DNA of 64,000 nt from DASZKW01 sp035552775 (GCA_035552775.1 DASZKW010000019.1:1-64000); one strand, 5' to 3'; positions 1-8,836 are shown, counted from the stretch's first letter. Numbers and translations are program-made. Notes: generated by a model from the letters alone, not told the origin.

Positions 1-1574
1 ATGCCCACCACCGGCTGGTTCAAGTGCAAGCCCCCCTCCGAGCCGTAGTAGGCGCTGTCGCCGAAGTCGAAGATCCCCCCATCCGACGCCACCATGCGGT
101 AACCCCGCGGTGCCAGCTGCACCCGCGCCGAGTACACGTCGTTCTGGCCGTTGGTGTGGTTGCCCCTACGGGTGTCGGTCCACGCCGTGAATGTCGCCCC
201 GTCGGTCGAGGTCACCAGCCGGCCGCCACCGAAGGATCCATTGGCCACACCAAAGCCTGAACCGACGAAGATGCTGGAGGGTGCGTCGCTGATGAGCCGG
301 GGCGTCGAGAAGCTGTTTCCCCCGTCGGTGGAAGAGCTCAGGTAGGTGGTCTCCACCCCGCCGGGCACCGTAAAGTCGTAGTAGACGATGTCGACGCGCC
401 CGTTGGGCGCCACCGCGATGTTGGGGAAGATCTGGCTGTCGGCGGCGAGCCCGGGCGGGATGGCGATGGTGCGCTGGGCCCTCCAAGTAGCGCCGTAGTC
501 ATGAGAAACCGCCACCTGGATCCTGTAGCTATTGCCGACCACCGCCTGGGTGGCGGCATAGACCAATCCCTGTGTTGGAGCAGCAACCGCCTCGCCCAAC
601 GCGCCGGCGTCATCGATTCTGCCCATGGGCTTGCTGCAACTTCCCCCGGGAGGTGGGGGATAGCACCCATAGCCGCTGGTCGCTGTGACTGGTGCCGAGT
701 AGCTCACACCGCCGTTGGTGGAGGACACGACCTGGAGATAGCTCACTCCTTTGGGCGCTCCCGGAGGAGTGAAGTTGTCAAAGGAAATGTAGAGCCGACC
801 ACCGGCTCCTACACTCGGGCTGGGGAAGGCCCCACCCCCGTTTGCAGCGGTGTCCAGTAATACTGGGGCGGCGAAGCTGCGGCCGTGATCGGTGGAAAAG
901 GTCGCCATGGGCGGCAGGGGAGCGGGTTGCGAGAAGTTCTGCACTTCCCACGTCGCATACAACCGCCCGCTGGCCGGGTCGGTGGTCAACAGGGGGATAA
1001 AGTCCCCTCCCCCGCTCGAGGCAGGGACGGGCGGCTGGGTGTCGACAGTCACCGGTGCAGAGAAGTTGGTCCCCCCGTCGGTCGAGGTGATCGAATAGAG
1101 GAAGAAGTGGCCATGGATAAAGCCGGTCCCGGCAGACAGGACGACGTGGTCGGAAAAGGCGTAGTAGAGGGTGCCGTCGGGCCCGAACGTGGCCGTGGGC
1201 CAATAGCACTGATTGCCCCCGGCCGGCAGGGCTACCCTGGCTCCGGGGCCGACCAGTTTCATATCGCGCCAGGTTGCCCCGTCGTTGTAGGACACACCCA
1301 GGTAGCAGTTGGCCTGCTGCTGTTCCTCGCCGTAGGCGATGACGATGTGGTCAGGGTTCGTCGGGTCGATCGCCGGAGTGGGGCCGTAAAAGGCCACGGG
1401 CTGGCCGATGTCGGACACCGCTACGTTGGCCGGGGGCGCCAGCGCCGGGTCGGTGGTCCCCGCGGCGCCCACCGGCTGGGCCGCTGCCGGGAAGGCCGAG
1501 AAGCCGACGACTGCCGCCACACCGCCCAGCACTACCCACGTCCGCACTCGGATCCCGGCCCTGGTTGGCCTCAT
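1..1574 (-). CDS. Exported BNR/sialidase-like repeat protein, 3' end beyond window
   Basis: The reading frame is open from an ATG at 1574 to the window edge (524 codons), so the C-terminus is missing. A purine-rich ribosome site (AGGGGAAAGG) lies just upstream. Residues 1-35 form a signal peptide: a basic start, a hydrophobic core, then AAA before QP. The body carries repeated Asp-box-like motifs (SYNDGATW, STDGGTNF, STDHGRSF, SHDYGATW, STDGGNSF), which mark BNR/sialidase-type beta-propellers. From about residue 490 a different repeat begins (GYRMVASDGGIFDFGD), a type common in exported actinobacterial proteins. No catalytic sialidase residues can be assigned, so an adhesin or binding role is as likely as glycoside hydrolysis. 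It is related in plan to the protein at 3581-5209. Confidence 0.8.
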   Translation of the reverse strand, partial: MRPTRAGIRVRTWVVLGGVAAVVGFSAFPAAAQPVGAAGTTDPALAPPANVAVSDIGQPVAFYGPTPAIDPTNPDHIVIAYGEEQQQANCYLGVSYNDGATWRDMKLVGPGARVALPAGGNQCYWPTATFGPDGTLYYAFSDHVVLSAGTGFIHGHFFLYSITSTDGGTNFSAPVTVDTQPPVPASSGGGDFIPLLTTDPASGRLYATWEVQNFSQPAPLPPMATFSTDHGRSFAAPVLLDTAANGGGAFPSPSVGAGGRLYISFDNFTPPGAPKGVSYLQVVSSTNGGVSYSAPVTATSGYGCYPPPPGGSCSKPMGRIDDAGALGEAVAAPTQGLVYAATQAVVGNSYRIQVAVSHDYGATWRAQRTIAIPPGLAADSQIFPNIAVAPNGRVDIVYYDFTVPGGVETTYLSSSTDGGNSFSTPRLISDAPSSIFVGSGFGVANGSFGGGRLVTSTDGATFTAWTDTRRGNHTNGQNDVYSARVQLAPRGYRMVASDGGIFDFGDSAYYGSEGGLHLNQPVVG

Positions 1575-1676
1575 CGCACCTTTCCCCTTCGGCTCGACAC
1601 AGCGACCTGTTCAACTCGTTCCGTACGACGTAGCGGGCGTGCCGTCGACCGTTTGTTTCACGACGGCACAGCTACA

Positions 1677-1772
1677 AAGACGAGCGGTGCTACTTCGACA
1701 AGTTCATGCCCGGTTGATGGCGTTGACCTGCGGATTTGCTGCTCGGGCAGTCGAAGTAGCACCGCTCGTCTT
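1677..1772. repeat. Long perfect inverted repeat between two exported-protein genes
   Basis: Positions 1677-1699 and 1750-1772 are perfectly complementary over 23 bp around a 50-base loop, and three more pairs follow one mismatch outward. The element lies between the stop of the 1812-2732 gene and the start of the 1574 gene, both on the minus strand. On that strand it is followed by only three T residues, so it is a poor classical terminator. It could be a terminator, a leader structure for the downstream gene, or a remnant of a small palindromic element. Confidence 0.7.
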
Positions 1773-1811
1773 GGTAAGCCGTTGGGCTAACCAAATGTTG
1801 CGCCCGGACCA

Positions 1812-2732
1812 TCAGCGATGGGTCTTCGCCCGCCGAGCCCTACGGGCTGGCGAACGGGCGAAGGTGCCACCGGCCATGCCCAGTGCCGCCAGGGCGGCCA
1901 ACGCCAGAGGACCGAGCAGCCACCACGTCGACGAGTACGACGCGTGGGGCGGGGAGGAACCCACTGCGGTCGGCGCCGCAGCGCTAGAGCCCGCCGGCTG
2001 GCGGGCGTGGGCAGCAGTCGAAGGCGACGGCCGCGATCCCGGCTGCTGAGTCGGGGCGATCTGGGCCGGGGTGACCCTAACCGGGGCCGAGGAGGTGGCG
2101 GCGCGGGTGGGCGTGGCAGGGACCTGGGCGGCGGCTGGTTGGGCGGCCGGCGCCTGCTGAGCGGCTGGCGCCCGCTGGGTGACCGGCGCCTGCTGGGCCA
2201 CTGGCGAAGCCGCCACCGGCTGGGTATGGGTCACAGGCGCCACTGTCACGGGCGCTTGCGTGGGCGAAGGCGCAGGAGTGGAGGAGTTACCAGGCGCCGG
2301 AGCGGGCGTCGACGGTGACCGGGGTGGAGCGGCGATCTGCATCTCGGCGCGCACCGGGGTGAAGTTGGTGCGTTGCCCGGTGACCAAGTCGTTCTGGTAG
2401 GCGATCGCGAGGTAGTAGCCGGGGGCGTCCTTGGGCACCGTGAATGACAAGGTGAAGTTGCCAGCGGCGTCGGGCTCGACCGTCGGTAGCGGCTCCACGG
2501 TCTGCCCGTTGGCGGTGTCGAGGTTGATCGTCACGGCCGAGCCCTGCGACGGCGGCTCGAATCCCTGACCCCTTACGGTGGCGGTTGCACCGGCGAGCAG
2601 CGACGCGGGCGTGACCTGCATCAAGATGCTCGAGGTACAGGCAAACGCCACCCCCGCCCAAGCCATCAGGCCGGCGGTCGCTCCCACTCCCGCCACGATC
2701 CCTGCCTGGCGCCACCTTCCCCTAGGCCTCAT
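1812..2732 (-). CDS. Exported Ig/IPT-like protein with Pro/Ala/Gln linker and C-terminal anchor
   Basis: 306 residues. The first ~32 form a signal peptide ending near AFAC. Residues ~38-118 read like one immunoglobulin/IPT-type fold (VTPASLLAGATATVRG, then a run of alternating hydrophobic strands). Residues ~135-260 are a low-complexity Pro/Ala/Gln/Thr linker, typical of wall-spanning stalks. A transmembrane helix (~270-290) and a basic tail close the protein. It probably displays a domain outside the membrane. GGGAG precedes the ATG. It lies in the same orientation as the BNR protein downstream and the regulator upstream, and could be co-expressed with either. No enzymatic function is visible. 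Confidence 0.75.
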   Translation of the reverse strand: MRPRGRWRQAGIVAGVGATAGLMAWAGVAFACTSSILMQVTPASLLAGATATVRGQGFEPPSQGSAVTINLDTANGQTVEPLPTVEPDAAGNFTLSFTVPKDAPGYYLAIAYQNDLVTGQRTNFTPVRAEMQIAAPPRSPSTPAPAPGNSSTPAPSPTQAPVTVAPVTHTQPVAASPVAQQAPVTQRAPAAQQAPAAQPAAAQVPATPTRAATSSAPVRVTPAQIAPTQQPGSRPSPSTAAHARQPAGSSAAAPTAVGSSPPHASYSSTWWLLGPLALAALAALGMAGGTFARSPARRARRAKTHR

Positions 2733-2808
2733 GGTCTCACTCCCGCTCGGTCACCCGCGATGATGCGGCCCTGGGGCAAGGTTACGGAGAAGATGTCGGT
2801 ACGACAAT

Positions 2809-2848
2809 ACACAAAATGGTACATGCGCCCGGCATGTACAAATGTGTC
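2809..2848. promoter_or_regulatory. Inverted repeat upstream of the IPT-like gene
   Basis: GTACATG at 2819-2825 pairs with CATGTAC at 2833-2839 across a 7-base centre, and ACACA/TGTGT flank it as outer arms. It lies in the short gap between the response regulator stop and the IPT-like gene start. It could be an operator for the minus-strand IPT-like gene or the terminator of the regulator; the sequence alone does not decide. Confidence 0.4.
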
Positions 2849-2858
2849 GGTGAGGTTG

Positions 2859-3521
2859 TCACTCGTCTCGGATAAGTCCCTCCCTCCGAGCCGTGGCTAC
2901 CGCCTCGAGCTGGTTGTGGGCATCCGTCTTGCGCAAGATGCTATGGATGTGGCCGCGGACGGTACCCGAGCGGATGGACAGCCGGCGAGCGATGTCAGGA
3001 ACACTCCGGCCGCTGCTCATCTCCCTCAGCACCGCCAGTTCCCGAGGGGTGAGCGAAAGCAGGCGCTCCACGCGGATGTCCTGTTCGAGGCAGCGGCGCG
3101 ACAGCTCGGTCATCATGCGCTCCAAGCGAGCCTTGAAAACTGGGTTCTCACCGGCGTGAGCGCGGCGGATGGCCTCGGCAACGAGGGTTACGGGCACGCT
3201 TTTGGGCAAGAAGCCCGCCGCCCCTGCTTGCAGGCACGCCCGGACCTGGTCGGGACCCGAGACCGCTGAGAGGACCAGGATCCGCTGGTCGGGGACCGAC
3301 GCTCGGATGGCGCGCACCGCGGCGGGTCCGTGGGATCCCGGAAGCCAGTAGTCGATCACCGCTACGTCGGGCCGGTGGCGTATGACGGACGCGATGACGT
3401 CTAGCCCCCCGGTCGGGTGCTCTTCGATGATCGCCAGGTCGGCTTCCCGGTCGAGCGCCCGAGCGAGGGCATCGGCCATCAGGTACTGGGGATCGCCGAC
3501 CAGGACCCCGATGCTGTCCAC
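2859..3521 (-). CDS. Orphan NarL/LuxR-type response regulator
   Basis: About 220 residues from GTG at 3521. The receiver domain has the acidic site near D10 (VGDPQ), phosphoacceptor D57 (VAVIDYW), S85 and K107 (GFLPK). The C-terminal ~65 residues are a LuxR/GerE helix-turn-helix (LTPRELAVL followed by SVPDIARRL). The frame stays open to 3683, but that extension overlaps the divergent gene at 3581 and looks non-coding, so the start beside the receiver domain is preferred; no strong ribosome site is visible there. No sensor kinase is present nearby. The acidic pocket is reduced (GDP instead of two adjacent acids), so phosphorylation may be weak or absent. Its likely targets are the flanking exported-protein genes (inference). 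Confidence 0.85.
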   Translation of the reverse strand: MDSIGVLVGDPQYLMADALARALDREADLAIIEEHPTGGLDVIASVIRHRPDVAVIDYWLPGSHGPAAVRAIRASVPDQRILVLSAVSGPDQVRACLQAGAAGFLPKSVPVTLVAEAIRRAHAGENPVFKARLERMMTELSRRCLEQDIRVERLLSLTPRELAVLREMSSGRSVPDIARRLSIRSGTVRGHIHSILRKTDAHNQLEAVATARREGLIRDE

Positions 3522-3580
3522 GGAGATAGCGTAGTTAGCTGAAAAGCTGGACTGAGCGTTGTGGCTTACCCTGGGAGGCC

Positions 3581-5209
3581 ATGCGTGCCCGTGTGTGGGG
3601 AACACTCGTACGTCGTGGAGTTGCGGCCCTAGCCGCCGGTATGGTCGCCGGTGTGGCGACAGCCGCTCCGGCGGGAGCGGCACTTCTCACCACTGCGCGC
3701 CCCCGGGTGCACGCCCCCTCGGGCAATGCCCAGGTGACGAGGGGCGCCTCGCTGATCTCGGCCCAGGACACCCCGGGCCTGGCGCGTGACCCAACTGACC
3801 CAGCCGACCTGGTCCTTGTCGATCGGGTCGATCGACCCGACTACTCGGCGGCGGTCCAGTACTCAACCGACGGTGGGCGAACCTGGCTGCCCAGCGCGCT
3901 GCAGGCGCCCCCCGAATCTGACTACCCAGCAGCGCTGGCTCTGGTACCCCACAAGCTCTACGCTCCCAGCGCGGTGTTCGACGATAAGGGCACTTTGTAC
4001 GTCTCCTTCGTCACCCTTTCGGGCAGCGGCAACCAGCCCGATGGCGTGTGGATCGAGCGTTCCAACGACGCCGGTCAGTCGTTCCTGCCTCCAAGCGCGG
4101 TGGCGGGACCGCACAGCTTCCAGGTTGAGGTGGCTGTGGACGGCCGCTCGGGCCGGCTCTTCGCAACCTGGTTGCAGGCTCAGTCCTTCCTATGCGTCCT
4201 CTGCTTTCCCACCACCGGGATGCCGATCGTCTTCAGTCACTCCGACGATGGCGGGAAGACCTGGACGGCGCCGGTGCGGGTCAGTGATCCCCGCCGAGCG
4301 CGGGTCGGCAGCCCTGCCGTCGCCGTTGACGCTCGGGGCAACCCGTCTGTCCTCTACTACGACTACGAGGGCGACGAGGCCGATTGGGGGAACCTTCCCG
4401 GCACCTACCATGGTCACTTCAGCCTGGTGTTGGCTCGCTCGAGCGACGGCGGCGACACCTTCGGGCGGGGGCGGGTGCTGGACAGCGCCATCGTCCCCCC
4501 TTATCGGTTCCTGATCTACCTGGCCCCGGAGCCCGCCTTTGCCATCGGGGCTGACGGCGAGATGGTGGTGGCGTGGCCCGACGCTCGCTCTGGTAGCACA
4601 CGGGTCCTGTTGCGTCACTCGAGCGACGGTGGCACCTCATGGGCTGGCCCCGTCGTCGTCAACGGCGAAACGGCGCATGGGTCCGTCCAGGACCTGCCCG
4701 CTGCTGCGGTGGCTCCTGACGGGCGAGTCGACGTGTTGTACTACGACGCCAGCGGGTCGACGGTCAATACCTACCTGTCGTCGTCCGGTGACGGCGGTCG
4801 CAGCTTCCCGACGGTGATCAAGGTGTCTACCGAACCGTCCAATCTCCAGGTCGGGCCGCAGACCTCCCCGTACGCTCCCCACGCTGACTTTGGCAGCCGC
4901 CTGGCGCTGGTCTCTACCGACGGCGCGGCCCTGGCGGCGTGGACGGACACGCGCAACGGCAGCAGCGGCACGGGCAAGCAGGATGTCTACTTCGCTGAGA
5001 TCCGCGTCATCCCGCCCGCCGGCTCCGGTGGATTGGTGGTCCTCCTGGCGGTGGGCGGCGGGGTCGTGGCGGTGATTGGCGCCTTGGTGCTGGTGGCCCG
5101 CCGGCGCCATTCGCGCCGACCGGGGAGGCGCCGGGGACCGCCTCGGTCCGACTCGTTCGACATGCCTCCTCCGCCTCCGCCGCTCGTTCCGTCGCCGGGC
5201 CAGGTTTAG
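3581..5209 (+). CDS. Membrane-anchored BNR/sialidase-like exported protein
   Basis: 542 residues, ATG preceded by GGGAGG. A signal peptide spans ~1-33. At least five Asp-box-like motifs (STDGGRTW, SNDAGQSF, SDDGGKTW, SSDGGDTF, SSDGGTSW) indicate a beta-propeller of the BNR/sialidase type. A transmembrane helix (~485-508, Gly/Val-rich) and an Arg-rich then Pro-rich cytoplasmic tail follow, so the propeller is displayed outside the cell. It is transcribed divergently from the response regulator across ~60 bp. The architecture fits a surface binding protein or exo-acting glycosidase; catalytic Tyr/Glu/Arg residues could not be identified with confidence. Confidence 0.85.
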   Translation: MRARVWGTLVRRGVAALAAGMVAGVATAAPAGAALLTTARPRVHAPSGNAQVTRGASLISAQDTPGLARDPTDPADLVLVDRVDRPDYSAAVQYSTDGGRTWLPSALQAPPESDYPAALALVPHKLYAPSAVFDDKGTLYVSFVTLSGSGNQPDGVWIERSNDAGQSFLPPSAVAGPHSFQVEVAVDGRSGRLFATWLQAQSFLCVLCFPTTGMPIVFSHSDDGGKTWTAPVRVSDPRRARVGSPAVAVDARGNPSVLYYDYEGDEADWGNLPGTYHGHFSLVLARSSDGGDTFGRGRVLDSAIVPPYRFLIYLAPEPAFAIGADGEMVVAWPDARSGSTRVLLRHSSDGGTSWAGPVVVNGETAHGSVQDLPAAAVAPDGRVDVLYYDASGSTVNTYLSSSGDGGRSFPTVIKVSTEPSNLQVGPQTSPYAPHADFGSRLALVSTDGAALAAWTDTRNGSSGTGKQDVYFAEIRVIPPAGSGGLVVLLAVGGGVVAVIGALVLVARRRHSRRPGRRRGPPRSDSFDMPPPPPPLVPSPGQV

Positions 5210-5237
5210 TCGCCACCGTGGTAGACAGCCCGCATTG

Positions 5238-6773
5238 ATGGCTCATCAAGCGCTGGCGCCCGCGTCATCTCTCGGAGAACTGCGTGCCATCCCGACATGG
5301 TCCGACCACCTGGTGGGCGGGGCCGGAATCGAAATCCAAGACGTCCCATTCGTGACGGTGGGTGGGGGCTTGGGGTCGTTCGTCATGATCGACCTACTGC
5401 GCATCGCCGGATGCCCGGTGTCCAAGCTTCGGGTCCTTACCGCGCTCAAGTACCCGTGGCAGAACTACGAGTACCTGACCCGGGTGTCACAGATCCCGCC
5501 TTCGGGCCGGCTGCGGTCCGATTCGGCATCGTGCCCAGACAACATCTGGGGCTTCCCCAGCTATGCCGTTCGCGAAGCGGTTTCTGCCGGCAATCTGAAG
5601 GGGTTCTTGGCCCCGCTTTGGAACGTGCTCACCGAGGACGTGCTTTGCGACTACTGGACACCGAAGGCCGGGCAGGTGTTTTATGCAATGAAGCGCGAGG
5701 CGGATCGGATCGGCTACTGGGAGACGGTTTCCAACGGCCAGGTTGCCTTGGTCCACAAGCGCGATCAGGGTGGCTACTTCACTCTGCTGATCCCTCCCGC
5801 CGGTGGCCGGCCGGTGGCCTACCGCAGCCGTTTCGTGCACCTGGCCGTGGGGTACCCCGGACTGCGGTTCCTGGATGACCTCCAGCGCTACCGCCAGAAC
5901 TACGGCGACCACCACAGGGTGGTCAACGCTTACGAGCCCCACGAGCACGTCTATCACGAACTCAACCGGCGTGGCGGCACGGTGGTGGTGCGAGGTGGCG
6001 GCATCGCCGCCTCGCAGATCCTCGACCGATTGATTTCTGACCGGACGGCACACGGGCACGCAACCAACATCGTCCACCTGCTGCGCACCTATGTAGAGGG
6101 CGCCCATGGGCCGTCGCTGTTCATGCGCCGTCGAGGCGGAGGGGGATGGGCATATCAGGGATTCAACTGTCCCAAGTCCACCTGGGGCGGCCAGGGTCGG
6201 GCGCGGTTGCAGAAGTTGGAGGGACAAGACCGGGTGCAGCTTCTGCAGACCATGGGCGGTACCACCACAGCCAGGCGCAAGCGGTGGAGGGGACAACTCG
6301 ACAAAGCCCGCCGCGAAGGGTATTACCGCGCTCTTGCCGCCACCGTCGAAGAGGTGGTCCCCGAGTCACCGGGCACGGTGGTAGTGCGCCTGCGTCCGGC
6401 GGGCGAGTCGGGTACCGTCGAACTCGGCGTGAACTTCATAATCGACGCCACCGGGCTCGAAGCCGACCTGAGCAGTCACCCCGTCTTGGATGACCTGCTC
6501 GACCACGGGGTGGCTCGGCGTAACCCACTCGGCGGACTCGACGTGGAGCGCAGCTTCGAGTTGCGCGGAGGGCGCTGTGGGCCGGGCCGGATCTACGCCG
6601 CCGGTGCCGCCACCGTTGGTTGTTACCTGGCCGGCGTTGACACCTTCCTAGGCTTGCAGATCGCCGCCCTGGAAGCCGCCGACGACCTGGCCACCATCGG
6701 ATTCTGTGAGCGGATCGGCGTCGCCCGTTCCATCGCCCAGTGGTGGAAGTGGGCCCGGGGGCGCCAGCCTTGA
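5238..6773 (+). CDS. FAD/NAD(P)-binding oxidoreductase (monooxygenase-like), substrate unknown
   Basis: 511 residues from ATG 5238; the frame is open further upstream but that part overlaps the preceding gene. A first dinucleotide-binding loop (VTVGGGLGSF, ~residues 38-47), a second Rossmann loop (VVVRGGGIAAS, ~250) and a late IDATG motif (~402) give the two-nucleotide layout of flavin monooxygenases and related FAD reductases. The middle carries conserved-looking aromatic and basic stretches. It is followed within 10 bp by a membrane protein and then an FHA protein, so it probably works with that set at the membrane. The substrate cannot be read from the sequence. Confidence 0.7.
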   Translation: MAHQALAPASSLGELRAIPTWSDHLVGGAGIEIQDVPFVTVGGGLGSFVMIDLLRIAGCPVSKLRVLTALKYPWQNYEYLTRVSQIPPSGRLRSDSASCPDNIWGFPSYAVREAVSAGNLKGFLAPLWNVLTEDVLCDYWTPKAGQVFYAMKREADRIGYWETVSNGQVALVHKRDQGGYFTLLIPPAGGRPVAYRSRFVHLAVGYPGLRFLDDLQRYRQNYGDHHRVVNAYEPHEHVYHELNRRGGTVVVRGGGIAASQILDRLISDRTAHGHATNIVHLLRTYVEGAHGPSLFMRRRGGGGWAYQGFNCPKSTWGGQGRARLQKLEGQDRVQLLQTMGGTTTARRKRWRGQLDKARREGYYRALAATVEEVVPESPGTVVVRLRPAGESGTVELGVNFIIDATGLEADLSSHPVLDDLLDHGVARRNPLGGLDVERSFELRGGRCGPGRIYAAGAATVGCYLAGVDTFLGLQIAALEAADDLATIGFCERIGVARSIAQWWKWARGRQP

Positions 6774-6781
6774 CCCCCACC

Positions 6782-7219
6782 ATGCTGGGACGCTGGCAGA
6801 CACGGCTGTTCTCCGTCATTTTCGTCGGCGGTATCTGGACGGCGGCGATCACCCCCTTGCTACCCTCCCGACCCTTGCCGCCGGACGCCAGCCGGCTGGC
6901 CGGCCTCTACGTGGTAACGATGAGCGCCGTGGGTCTCATCGCCGCCTTGGGCGTGGTGTTGTGGGAACCGCTTTGGCACCTGCTCCAGCAATTCCGGTGG
7001 GAGAAGGACTGGCCGCCCGTCTTTTTCCTTCTCCAGGCCGTCCCCGAGGGCGCCGTGGTCCATTGGGTGCTCGGTCGACTGATCAGCGGCGGCATCTTGG
7101 GATGGCCGTGGTATCTACTCGACTTCGGAACAACGTGGCTGGTCATCTTCGCGGTCATCCACGGTCCGATGCGGGTCGTATTCCTGCGCTGGCGCTTTCG
7201 CGGGGGTCGGATCCTGTGA
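6782..7219 (+). CDS. Polytopic membrane protein of the flavoprotein/FHA cluster
   Basis: 145 residues from ATG 6782; an in-frame GTG at 6740 would overlap the flavoprotein gene. There are three to four hydrophobic spans: ~9-27, ~40-62, ~75-92 and ~105-125. No soluble domain of note and no family I recognise. Its stop overlaps the start of the FHA gene (GTGA), which implies translational coupling. A membrane subunit or anchor for the neighbouring flavoprotein and FHA protein is a reasonable inference. Confidence 0.65.
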   Translation: MLGRWQTRLFSVIFVGGIWTAAITPLLPSRPLPPDASRLAGLYVVTMSAVGLIAALGVVLWEPLWHLLQQFRWEKDWPPVFFLLQAVPEGAVVHWVLGRLISGGILGWPWYLLDFGTTWLVIFAVIHGPMRVVFLRWRFRGGRIL

Positions 7220-8202
7220 CGCTGGACGCTTTCCGCGTCATCGTACGGTCAGGGGAAGGCGTTGTAGCCCGGTTCCCGGGTGTCGTGCTGGTCGTCAGCT
7301 CCGCAGAGTGGGCGTCTGACCCGGTGGTCAGCCGCCTGGTTGACGAGTGCCGGGCTCCTGTTGCCGATCGTCCCCTTGTCGCCCGCTTGTTGACCGCGGT
7401 GGCCGAGGTGGACCCGGCACGGGTTCCGCCATTCTCCGCGCTGGCCGACGGCGAAGAAGGCTTGGTTGTATTGGTGAACGGTGCTGTCCAGGTGGCGATT
7501 CCCGGCGGGGAGTTGGCTGTCAACCCAACCGGTCAGCGGGATAGCGCCTGGATCACCCAACTCGGCGATCAGGTGGCCGGGCTGAGCATGGGTTCCACCG
7601 ACGCGGGCCCCCCAACTTCCACGGCCCCGTGGTTGAACCTGTGTGACGGTGCGGTGCCAGGATCCGGGGTGACGCTCGTGCCGGTCGAGGCGGCCGTTCT
7701 CCCGGCAACCGGAGTTTCGCCGGCTACACCCGAGCACGACGTCATGGTCTGGGGCGTCAACTGCAAGGAGAGCCACTTCAACGATCCCGATGCCCGCTAC
7801 TGCCGAATCTGCGGGGTGCAGATGGTCAACCGGCGGCACGACCTGGTGCTGGGCCCGCGACCGGTGATCGGATACCTGGTGGTCGACGACGGCTCCACCT
7901 ACAAGCTCGACACCGACTACATGATCGGATGCCAGCCCGAAGCAGTCTCCGGCCTCGCCACCCGACGCTTGGTGCTGACCGACGTGGACGGAACCGTGTC
8001 GCCGACTCACGCTGCGGTCCGCCTGAACGAGTGGGAGGTCTTCGTCGCCGACTCGGGCTCACGCTTCGGGACTCACGTTTGGATGCCGGGTGCAAGTGAG
8101 TGGACGCGCCTCGAAAAGGGGCAATCTCTCAAGCTTGCGCCCCACAGCCACTTGCTGCTCGGTGGCCGACGTTTGGTGTTCGAGGCCATCGGCGGGCGGT
8201 AG
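7216..8202 (+). CDS. FHA-domain protein with zinc-ribbon-like centre
   Basis: 328 residues from GTG 7216, overlapping the preceding stop by 3 bases. The N-terminal ~165 residues are an unrecognised alpha/beta region. Around residues 184-201 a Cys, a His and a CRIC pair form a putative zinc ribbon. The C-terminal ~110 residues look like a forkhead-associated domain, with an SPTHAAV segment and an SGSRFGTHV segment at the positions of the phosphothreonine-binding loops. FHA domains bind phosphothreonine, so this protein may link the cluster to a Ser/Thr kinase encoded elsewhere. No kinase or phosphatase is seen nearby. Confidence 0.75.
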   Translation: MTLDAFRVIVRSGEGVVARFPGVVLVVSSAEWASDPVVSRLVDECRAPVADRPLVARLLTAVAEVDPARVPPFSALADGEEGLVVLVNGAVQVAIPGGELAVNPTGQRDSAWITQLGDQVAGLSMGSTDAGPPTSTAPWLNLCDGAVPGSGVTLVPVEAAVLPATGVSPATPEHDVMVWGVNCKESHFNDPDARYCRICGVQMVNRRHDLVLGPRPVIGYLVVDDGSTYKLDTDYMIGCQPEAVSGLATRRLVLTDVDGTVSPTHAAVRLNEWEVFVADSGSRFGTHVWMPGASEWTRLEKGQSLKLAPHSHLLLGGRRLVFEAIGGR

Positions 8203-8216
8203 GAGGCATTAGGTCG

Positions 8217-8354
8217 ATGGCAGAAAAGACCCACGAACCTGGGTCCCAAGGGCGGCGAGCAGGCATGCCGCTCGGTCTATGGCTCGCCGGATCGCTCATC
8301 GGGCTCTATGCCATGGCGCCGGGCATCTATCTCGGGGGCTTGCACGTGTCATAG
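8217..8354 (+). CDS. 45-residue single-span membrane peptide
   Basis: Starts at ATG 8217 with AGGAGG about 12 bases upstream and follows the FHA gene by 14 bp. The first 17 residues are polar and basic; the rest is one hydrophobic helix (LGLWLAGSLIGLYAMAPGIYL). The good ribosome site and its place in the run of genes argue that it is real. Function unknown; small single-span proteins of this kind often act as accessory subunits. Confidence 0.55.
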   Translation: MAEKTHEPGSQGRRAGMPLGLWLAGSLIGLYAMAPGIYLGGLHVS

Positions 8355-8359
8355 TCCTG

Positions 8360-8605
8360 ATGGTCGGATTCTGGATGACGATCACCCACATCGGGCTCCT
8401 CCGCCAAGGCGTTCGCCACCAGGTCCCGTGGGCCCCCGTCGTCTACCACTGCTCGACCGCCCTGTTGGTACTGGCATTGGGTGGGGGCGATGTGGGTGTG
8501 GGGGTACCGCCAGGCGTTGGATGGGCCGGAGATGCTGTCGTCGCACACTGGAGGCGGCTCGACGTGATCTCGGACGTCGCCGTCCTGAGCGCAGGCAAGG
8601 CTTAG
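8360..8605 (+). CDS. Possible small membrane protein, end of flavoprotein/FHA cluster
   Basis: About 81 residues from ATG 8360, six bases past the preceding stop. It has a possible hydrophobic N-terminal span, a second Leu/Val/Gly-rich span near residues 33-52 and a polar tail. No ribosome site is evident, so translation would rely on coupling to the peptide before it. No family recognised; a spurious frame cannot be excluded. Confidence 0.4.
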   Translation: MVGFWMTITHIGLLRQGVRHQVPWAPVVYHCSTALLVLALGGGDVGVGVPPGVGWAGDAVVAHWRRLDVISDVAVLSAGKA

Positions 8606-8836
8606 TCCGCCCGGCCGTCTCGGCATCCCCCCGGTTCCACATCAGGGGCAAGCCGGTCGCCGCCGGGGGGCCCAGACGTAATTGACATGCCGGCGCTGGA
8701 CTGAGCGGGCGGCGACCAGTGACGGCAACCGGGCCGCCACCCTGGTCGGCCATCCGGGTGACGGGCGCCCGGAGTGGGTGTCGTACCCTTACAGTATATT
8801 TCTTGCATACCAGTGTTCTTCAATCCAGGAGCCCAC

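Noticed and set aside
885..1790. A 301-codon plus-strand frame at the left end
   Set aside because: Lies opposite the BNR protein, whose minus-strand frame has a signal peptide and repeated Asp-boxes.
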